The notes under the pieces are model-generated. The model was not told the origin of the DNA. It made no database searches and saw only the letters and a program-made list of their open reading frames with translations. This document shows, piece after piece, positions 33,351-38,114 of a stretch of 38,114 nucleotides of DNA. The number at the start of each line of letters is the position of its first letter. The stretch's first letter is position 1. Source of the stretch: Desulfitibacter sp. BRH_c19 (GTDB lineage Bacteria > Bacillota > DSM-16504 > Desulfitibacterales > Desulfitibacteraceae); assembly GCA_001515945.1 (NCBI GenBank), contig LOER01000013.1, positions 1 through 38,114 of the forward strand, given 5' to 3'. The position numbers and the translations under genes were made by a program.

Positions 33351-34730
33351 TTATCCAGCCTTAATCACCTTGCCGGGATTTAGAATTAAATTGGGATCTA
33401 AGAGATTTTTAACTCTTGTTTTAAAATGTAAGTCAGCTTTAGTAAATGCAAGCTCCATATATGGCAATTTTTCTAACCCAATTCCATGCTCTCCTGTCAA
33501 GCACCCCCCCATATCAAGGGCAGCTTTAAATATCTCTTTACTAGCCTCTTCTACTCTATGATGTTCAGCATCATCCTTAGGATCATATAGTAAGTGTGGA
33601 TGTAGGTTTCCATCCCCCGCATGGGCTATCTGAGCAATTGTAATATTATATTTCTTACCTACTTCCGTAACCTTTCGAAACATTTCTGGGAGTTTGCTCC
33701 TTGGAACTGTAACATCTTGAACCATGTAGGCAGGCTTTATCCTACCTAAGGCACCATTACCTGAACGTCTAGCGAGCCATAAACTTTCTCTTTCCGCATC
33801 ATTTTCTGCTTTCTTGTAGCTACTAGCACCCATTTCTTTGCATATCTCAGTAATAGTATCAATCTGTGCATCCAGTTCAACTTCATAACCATCTACCTCA
33901 ATTAACAGTAAAGCCTCTGCGTCTTTTGGAAAGCCAAGATTCAGAAAATCATCTACTGCTCTAAGAGTAGCCCTGTCCATAATTTCTAATGTGGTAGGAA
34001 CAATGCCCCTGGAAACTATAGTGGAAACTACTTCCGCAGCTTTATCCAAACTATCAAATATTGCAACCATTGTTCTTACCGCTTCTGGTTTTTTGGTGAG
34101 TTTAACTAATATTTTTGTAACAATTCCAAAGGTTCCTTCAGATCCATTAAATATACCTGTTAAATCTGGTCTATTATCAGCTGGATTTGGAAAACCACCC
34201 AACTGTACAATCTCCCCAGTTGGCAGTACTACCTCCATGCCCAAAACATGTTCTTTAGTCACTCCATATTTTATTCCTTTGATTCCTCCGGCGCATTCTG
34301 CAACGTTGCCACCTATAGTTGCAACCTTAAGACTAGCTGGATCAGGAGCAAACATATATCCCATTGGTTCAACAACCTTGGTTAAATTAAGATTTATAAC
34401 CCCTGGTTCAACTAGTGCTGTCTCATTAATGATATCTATATCTAAAATCTTATCCATTTTAGTTAGAACAAGAATAATTCCAGCATCTGGGGTAACCGCT
34501 CCACCACTTAGACATGTTCCAGCTCCCCTTGGTACTACCTTAATACCCGTTTCATTAGCAAGTTTTATTATTTCAGCCACTTCTTCAGTAGTTTCAGCAA
34601 ATACAACCGCCCCGGGTTGATAAATGAAAGGAGAAGAATCGTAGGAATACATTTCCATAGATATCTTACTGGTTAAGATATTGTCGCTACCTACAATCTT
34701 CTTTAGACTATTTATAATATCTGTCTTCAC
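33351..34730 (-). CDS. FAD-linked 2-hydroxyacid dehydrogenase, catalytic subunit, GlcD-like
   Basis: The 459-residue flavoprotein oxidises a 2-hydroxy acid (glycolate or D-lactate) to the keto acid. It has VVPRGAGTCLSGGAVTPDAGIILVLTKM, the FAD motif LKVATIGGNVAECAGGIKGIKYGVTKEHVLGMEVVLPTG, FNGSEGTFGIVTKI and the C-terminal IAQIAHAGDGNLHPHLLYD and GEHGIGLEK. The start is GTG behind AAGGAGG. It is the first gene of the glcD-glcE-glcF-larA-like operon. Without the substrate pocket being diagnostic, glycolate and D-lactate remain equally open; the LarA-like gene favours lactate. Confidence 0.94.
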   Translation of the reverse strand: MKTDIINSLKKIVGSDNILTSKISMEMYSYDSSPFIYQPGAVVFAETTEEVAEIIKLANETGIKVVPRGAGTCLSGGAVTPDAGIILVLTKMDKILDIDIINETALVEPGVINLNLTKVVEPMGYMFAPDPASLKVATIGGNVAECAGGIKGIKYGVTKEHVLGMEVVLPTGEIVQLGGFPNPADNRPDLTGIFNGSEGTFGIVTKILVKLTKKPEAVRTMVAIFDSLDKAAEVVSTIVSRGIVPTTLEIMDRATLRAVDDFLNLGFPKDAEALLLIEVDGYEVELDAQIDTITEICKEMGASSYKKAENDAERESLWLARRSGNGALGRIKPAYMVQDVTVPRSKLPEMFRKVTEVGKKYNITIAQIAHAGDGNLHPHLLYDPKDDAEHHRVEEASKEIFKAALDMGGCLTGEHGIGLEKLPYMELAFTKADLHFKTRVKNLLDPNLILNPGKVIKAG

Positions 34731-34815
34731 CTGTAGACCTCCTTTTAAGGTGTCACATACAACTTAACAACGGTATTATCTATTTCAGAAGTAATAAGTC
34801 ATACCATTAAAGACT

Positions 34816-34843
34816 CCCCTCTCAAGTTACTGACTTTAAGGGG
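34816..34843. other. Leader hairpin of the glc operon
   Basis: CCCCT ... AAGT and ACTT ... AGGGG pair around TACTG, with a small internal loop. It lies in the 5' leader of the glcD-like gene; its role is not clear. Confidence 0.35.
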
Positions 34844-34865
34844 ACACTAATAGTAGAATATTCTT

Positions 34866-34895
34866 AGTATAACATGTAACATGTTACTGCTTCAA
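34866..34895 (-). promoter_or_regulatory. Sigma-A promoter of the glc operon
   Basis: TTGAAG (34895-34890), 18 bp, TATACT (34871-34866) on the minus strand, about 135 bp before the glcD-like start. Confidence 0.6.
34870..34886. promoter_or_regulatory. Palindromic operator, probable GntR-family site
   Basis: TAACATGTAACATGTTA has 7-bp arms around a TAA spacer. It fills most of the gap between the -35 and -10 boxes of the glc promoter and lies 83 bp upstream of the GntR gene, so bound regulator would shut the operon and could control its own gene. Confidence 0.6.
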
Positions 34896-34968
34896 TGCAA
34901 ATGCAAAAAATATACAAATATCTAGATGTTTGGTATACTGTTCATATCTATTGCTAGGATGTGAATTA

Positions 34969-35649
34969 ATGCATATAAAAAAAGCCCCAAGTTTAAAAGA
35001 ACAGGTATATAGTTACCTTCGTGAATCAATACTAAATTTAGAGCTTGAAGTGGATAAGCTTTATTCTGATCAATGGGTTGCTAATAACATTGGTGTAAGC
35101 AGGACCCCTGTTAGAGAAGCTGTCTTACAATTGCAGCACGAAGGCCTAGTTGATATTGTTCCATACAGAGGTTTTATAGTTAAAATGATTTCTACTGAAG
35201 AAATTATTGATGTCTTTCAATTAAGAGAAGCCATTGAGGGCTTTTGTATTAAGCATTTAATACGGTGCAAGGAAACCCATTCTGTTGCCTTTAATAAATC
35301 ATTGTATAAGCTAAAAGAATCACTACTCTTCCAAGAGAAAGCCAGCAAAAATGAAAGCTCAAATGAGTTTTGGGATGCAGACAGGTTATTCCATGAAAGC
35401 ATTATAAAACATTCCAATAATAAATGCTTTAATGATATCTACAAATCCCATCGAGATAAAATACAAATTATATCTCTTGAAACCTTAAAAGATAAGAGCA
35501 GAATATACTCTGCATTATCTGAACACAACGCCATAGTAGCTTCCATAGAAAATGGCTCAGAAGATGATGCATATCAAAAGATATTGGACCACCTAAGCAG
35601 TACTAAATCACTAATGATGAAATCTCTTGACAAACGCAACAATAGATGA
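34969..35649 (+). CDS. GntR/FCD-family transcriptional regulator
   Basis: The 226-residue protein has an N-terminal winged HTH (SLKEQVYSYLRESILNLE ... ISVSRTPVREAVLQLQHEGLVDIVPYRGFIV-type pattern, here NIGVSRTPVREAVLQLQHEG) and a C-terminal FCD ligand domain (VFQLREAIEGFCIKHLI ... DADRLFHESIIKHSNNKC ... EHNAIVASIENG), whose histidines often bind a metal and a carboxylate. The frame could begin at a TTG at 34930, but the ATG at 34969 with AGGATGTG gives the normal start. It is divergent from the glc operon and, by the usual LldR/GlcC pattern, probably represses it until the hydroxy acid is present. Confidence 0.93.
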   Translation: MHIKKAPSLKEQVYSYLRESILNLELEVDKLYSDQWVANNIGVSRTPVREAVLQLQHEGLVDIVPYRGFIVKMISTEEIIDVFQLREAIEGFCIKHLIRCKETHSVAFNKSLYKLKESLLFQEKASKNESSNEFWDADRLFHESIIKHSNNKCFNDIYKSHRDKIQIISLETLKDKSRIYSALSEHNAIVASIENGSEDDAYQKILDHLSSTKSLMMKSLDKRNNR

Positions 35650-35720
35650 CCATTATTTTCTTTAGGTTTACCAAAGCTTAATAGTTTTTAGGTAAAAGAA
35701 ATTCTGCATAATCGTAATAG

Positions 35721-35757
35721 AAGGGGCCTCACCGGGATATACTGTGAGTTGCCCCTT
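35721..35757. terminator. Bidirectional terminator between the GntR and dehydratase genes
   Basis: AAGGGGC plus CTCAC pair with GTGAG plus GCCCCTT around CGGGATATACT. It stands between two convergent genes. Confidence 0.7.
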
Positions 35758-35760
35758 TAT

Positions 35761-37485
35761 CTACTTATTCCACTCTAGGTATGCACCTTTCATGGGTGAT
35801 GCAGCTAATGATTGAAATAATCCAAGAACACCTTTGTTTTCTTTAATAGGTCTATTCCATTTCTTTTTGCGTTCTACTAGTATTTTTTCTACTTCTGCTT
35901 TGTCTGCTTCTTTTCCAGCTATTCCTACTATATCTAATTTCCTCTCAGGAATGTTTATTGATATAAGGTCACCCTCTGCTACTAATGCTAGCGGGCCTCC
36001 GGTTGCTGCTTCTGGAGATACGTGTCCGATTGCTGGACCTCTTGTTGCACCTGAAAACCTTCCATCTGTTATTAGGGCTGTTGTTGCTACTAATTCTGGA
36101 TTTGTGTATATTGCTTCTGTTGTACGAAGCATTTCTGGCATTCCTGCTCCTTGAGGTCCTTCATATCTGATTATTATAAGATCTCCTGGTTTAATTTGTC
36201 CTGATAGGATTGCTTCTACTGCCGCTTCTTCACTATCATATGGTCGTGCTGGCCCTGTATGGACATGCATTTTTGGGTCTACTGCTGCGTGTTTTACTAC
36301 TGCTCCCTCTGGAGCTAAGCTTCCGTATAATACTGCTAATCCGCCACCTTGCTTATATGGCTTATCTATTGGCTGGATAACCTCTTCTGCTGTTAGTCCG
36401 TAGTTTCTTAAATATCCTTTACCTACTCCGAAGTAGCCGTTTCTTTCTAGTTCTTCTAGATTTTCTCCTACTGTTTTGCCTGTAACTGTCAGGGCATCTA
36501 GGTGCAGATATTCTTTTAGTTGCATCATGACCCCTGGTACTCCGCCTGCAAACCATAGTAATTCTGTTGGCCATTTGCCACTTGTCTTTAGGCTTACTAG
36601 TACTGGTATCTTAGAATGTATTTCTTCAAATAGGTCTGCTGTGATTTCTAAGCCTACTTCATGAGCTATTGCAGGTAAATGTAGCGTTGCATTTGTTGAA
36701 CCAGAGATTGCTGCATGTACCATTATTGCGTTTTCAAAGGCTTTTCTTGTTAGTATTTGTTTTGGTGTGATACTCTTGTCCATTAGTTCTTTTACTTGTT
36801 CTGCTGCTCTATATGAAAGATGCTCTAACTGGTTTATGCTCGCCGGCATCAATGCGTTTCCTGGTAGGCTCAAGCCTAGAGCCTCCGACATTGTTTGCAT
36901 TGTGCTTGCTGTTCCCATAAACTGACATGCTCCACAGGATGGACAGGAGTTTATTTGTTCTACCAGTAACTCTTGGCTTGTGATTTCGCCTCTTTTTTCT
37001 TTGTCGCCTGATCCATATAGTTTTTCTGAGGATAAGTAATCCGGTCCTGGCATCATTGCTCCTCCACAGATATGAAGCCCTGGCATATCCAGTCTCGCTA
37101 AGGCTTTTAAATGAGCTGGTATTGATTTATCACAGCTTGATACTAGCATCAGTCCATCAAAGGGTGAACTTAATGCATGGATTTCTACCATCATGGCTAT
37201 GATTTCTCTAGATAGTAATGAAAAGTTCATTCCATCATGAGCCATGGCTATTCCATCACAAATGTCTGTTACTGTATATACTGCAGGCTTACAGCCTACG
37301 CTGTATAGTCCATTTTTTGCTGAATTTACAAGTTTGTCTAAATGATGGCTCCCCGGATGACTGTCTCCAAATACGCTATCTATCAGCACTTGTGGTTTTG
37401 CCAAGTCTGATGGTGTCCATCCACTTCCTAAGCGAAGTCCATCTCCCTGAGTGTTTACTTCTCTAAGGTGTTGACTTTTTAGCAT
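35761..37485 (-). CDS. IlvD/Edd-family dehydratase, likely sugar-acid dehydratase
   Basis: The 574-residue FeS enzyme removes water from a 2,3-dihydroxy acid. Marks are FGDSHPGSHHLDKL, TVTDICDGIAMAHDGMNFSLLSREIIA, LMLVSSCDKSIPAHLKA and SCPSCGACQFMGTASTMQ (FeS cysteines), and the C-terminal TDGRFSGATRGPAIGHVSPEA. No other branched-chain amino-acid genes are near, but a TRAP permease follows by 71 bp, so a sugar acid such as an aldonate is more likely than dihydroxyisovalerate. Codons end in A more often than in the neighbouring genes. AGGTGGAG lies before the ATG. Confidence 0.88.
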   Translation of the reverse strand: MLKSQHLREVNTQGDGLRLGSGWTPSDLAKPQVLIDSVFGDSHPGSHHLDKLVNSAKNGLYSVGCKPAVYTVTDICDGIAMAHDGMNFSLLSREIIAMMVEIHALSSPFDGLMLVSSCDKSIPAHLKALARLDMPGLHICGGAMMPGPDYLSSEKLYGSGDKEKRGEITSQELLVEQINSCPSCGACQFMGTASTMQTMSEALGLSLPGNALMPASINQLEHLSYRAAEQVKELMDKSITPKQILTRKAFENAIMVHAAISGSTNATLHLPAIAHEVGLEITADLFEEIHSKIPVLVSLKTSGKWPTELLWFAGGVPGVMMQLKEYLHLDALTVTGKTVGENLEELERNGYFGVGKGYLRNYGLTAEEVIQPIDKPYKQGGGLAVLYGSLAPEGAVVKHAAVDPKMHVHTGPARPYDSEEAAVEAILSGQIKPGDLIIIRYEGPQGAGMPEMLRTTEAIYTNPELVATTALITDGRFSGATRGPAIGHVSPEAATGGPLALVAEGDLISINIPERKLDIVGIAGKEADKAEVEKILVERKKKWNRPIKENKGVLGLFQSLAASPMKGAYLEWNK

Positions 37486-37556
37486 TGCTCAACTCCACCT
37501 TTCACGAATTTTTGAAACTAGCTAAGCTAGAAGTTCCATAGGTATTAAGTTTCGCT

Positions 37557-38114
37557 CTAATTAAGAATACTTGGCAACCATAAACTTAACCCTGGGAAAT
37601 AAGTGATCACAAGCAGGGCTACAATAGAAGCTAATAGATACCACCAATTAGCATTTATTAATTTTTCTATTGGCATCTTCCGCATACTAGAGGCAACAAA
37701 CAAGTTTACTCCAAGAGGTGGTGTGATCATACCTATTGCCAAGTTCACTACCATAATTATCCCAAAGTGAATTGGATCTATCCCTAGATGAACAATGGCT
37801 GGATACAGAATTGGTGCTAAAATGATAATGGCTGCGTTTGTTTCCATAAATGTTCCAACTACCAGTAGTAATACATTTAGTATCATCAGCAACATAATGG
37901 GATTTTCTGTTATCCCTATTAACATTTCAGCAACCTTCATAGGTATCTGCTCTCTAGTCAACACTAGTCCAAAGGCTGATGCTGCTGCTACTATTAAAAG
38001 TACTAATGAACTACTTATGGCTGCGGCCCTTAAAATTTTTGGTAAGTCTTTAAAAGATAATTCCTTGTAAATAAATACGCCTACAAGTATTCCATAAACA
38101 ACTGCAATATTAGC
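37557..38114 (-). CDS. TRAP transporter large permease (DctM-like), C-terminal part
   Basis: The frame is open to the window edge and 185 residues are visible out of about 430. It has repeated membrane helices, and the marks TREQIPMKVAEMLIG, GTFMETNAAIIILAPILYPAIVHLGIDPIHFGIIMVVNLAIGMITPPLGVNLFVASSM, which are diagnostic for DctM. It imports an organic or sugar acid with a binding protein (DctP) and small permease (DctQ), expected to the right of the window. It precedes the IlvD/Edd gene in the same direction. Confidence 0.93.
   Translation of the reverse strand, partial: ANIAVVYGILVGVFIYKELSFKDLPKILRAAAISSSLVLLIVAAASAFGLVLTREQIPMKVAEMLIGITENPIMLLMILNVLLLVVGTFMETNAAIIILAPILYPAIVHLGIDPIHFGIIMVVNLAIGMITPPLGVNLFVASSMRKMPIEKLINANWWYLLASIVALLVITYFPGLSLWLPSILN

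Noticed and set aside
33991-34620. 209-codon plus-strand frame
   Set aside because: It is the antisense shadow of the well-supported glcD-like gene and has no family features or ribosome binding site.

Overview
The window looks like chromosomal DNA of an anaerobic, low-GC Firmicute of the class Clostridia. The evidence is AT-rich intergenic DNA, strong AGGAGG-type ribosome binding sites, many GTG/TTG starts, and typical clostridial families: BMP-type ABC importer, corrinoid methyltransferase, M29 aminopeptidase, YqhV-like protein, COG1313 radical SAM protein and DUF134/MinD/NifX cluster. No rRNA, tRNA, CRISPR array, plasmid or phage gene was seen. Two genes run off the edges: an MtmB-like methyltransferase on the left and a TRAP permease on the right.

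Layout, mostly on the minus strand. (1) 1-1625: a corrinoid protein followed by a monomethylamine-methyltransferase-family protein with threonine where the archaeal enzyme has pyrrolysine. (2) 1874-10401: one long operon, a three-subunit molybdenum hydroxylase (MoCo, FAD, 2Fe-2S) followed by ABC ATPase, two permeases and a BMP lipoprotein. It probably imports and oxidises a purine nucleoside, nucleobase or similar heterocycle. (3) 10674-17619: a second operon with a YqhV-like membrane protein, a fused 2Fe-2S/MoCo hydroxylase and another three-subunit hydroxylase, closed by a good terminator. (4) 17831-20547: a BaiN/HI0933-type flavoprotein (+) and D-serine ammonia-lyase (-), convergent. (5) 20707-24172: DUF134 protein, DUF5320 protein, two NifX-like proteins and two ferredoxin-containing MinD ATPases. 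This resembles the clusters that make or carry metal-sulfur cofactors (orange protein, ORP) and has a clear sigma-A promoter with overlapping dyads. (6) 24333-29399: M29 aminopeptidase, HD-domain protein, a decayed RAYT transposase, a chemoreceptor with a C-terminal sensor-like domain, and a PflA-like radical SAM protein. (7) 29490-35649: FAD/FeS 2-hydroxyacid dehydrogenase (GlcD, GlcE, GlcF-like) with a LarA-like protein, divergent from a GntR/FCD regulator. A palindrome lies between the -35 and -10 of the glc promoter. (8) 35761-38114: an IlvD/Edd dehydratase and a TRAP permease, probably for sugar-acid use.

Two dispersed repeat families stand out. One (3056-3175 and 10741-10901) is a multi-hairpin element directly at the 3' ends of genes in both molybdenum-hydroxylase operons; it may be a remnant of an IS200/IS605 TnpB element right end or its guide RNA. 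The other is a REP-like family with the tail GTCAAGCCTGACCCC and GGAAGCAA/TTGCTTCC dyads, plausibly mobilised by the RAYT whose wreck lies at 26403-26562. It has supplied the last codons and stop codons of two genes.

The common theme is redox catabolism with metal cofactors (Mo-pterin, corrinoid, FeS, possibly Ni-pincer) of small heterocyclic or hydroxy-acid substrates. All functions are inferred from recognisable motifs; substrates are not fixed by the sequence.
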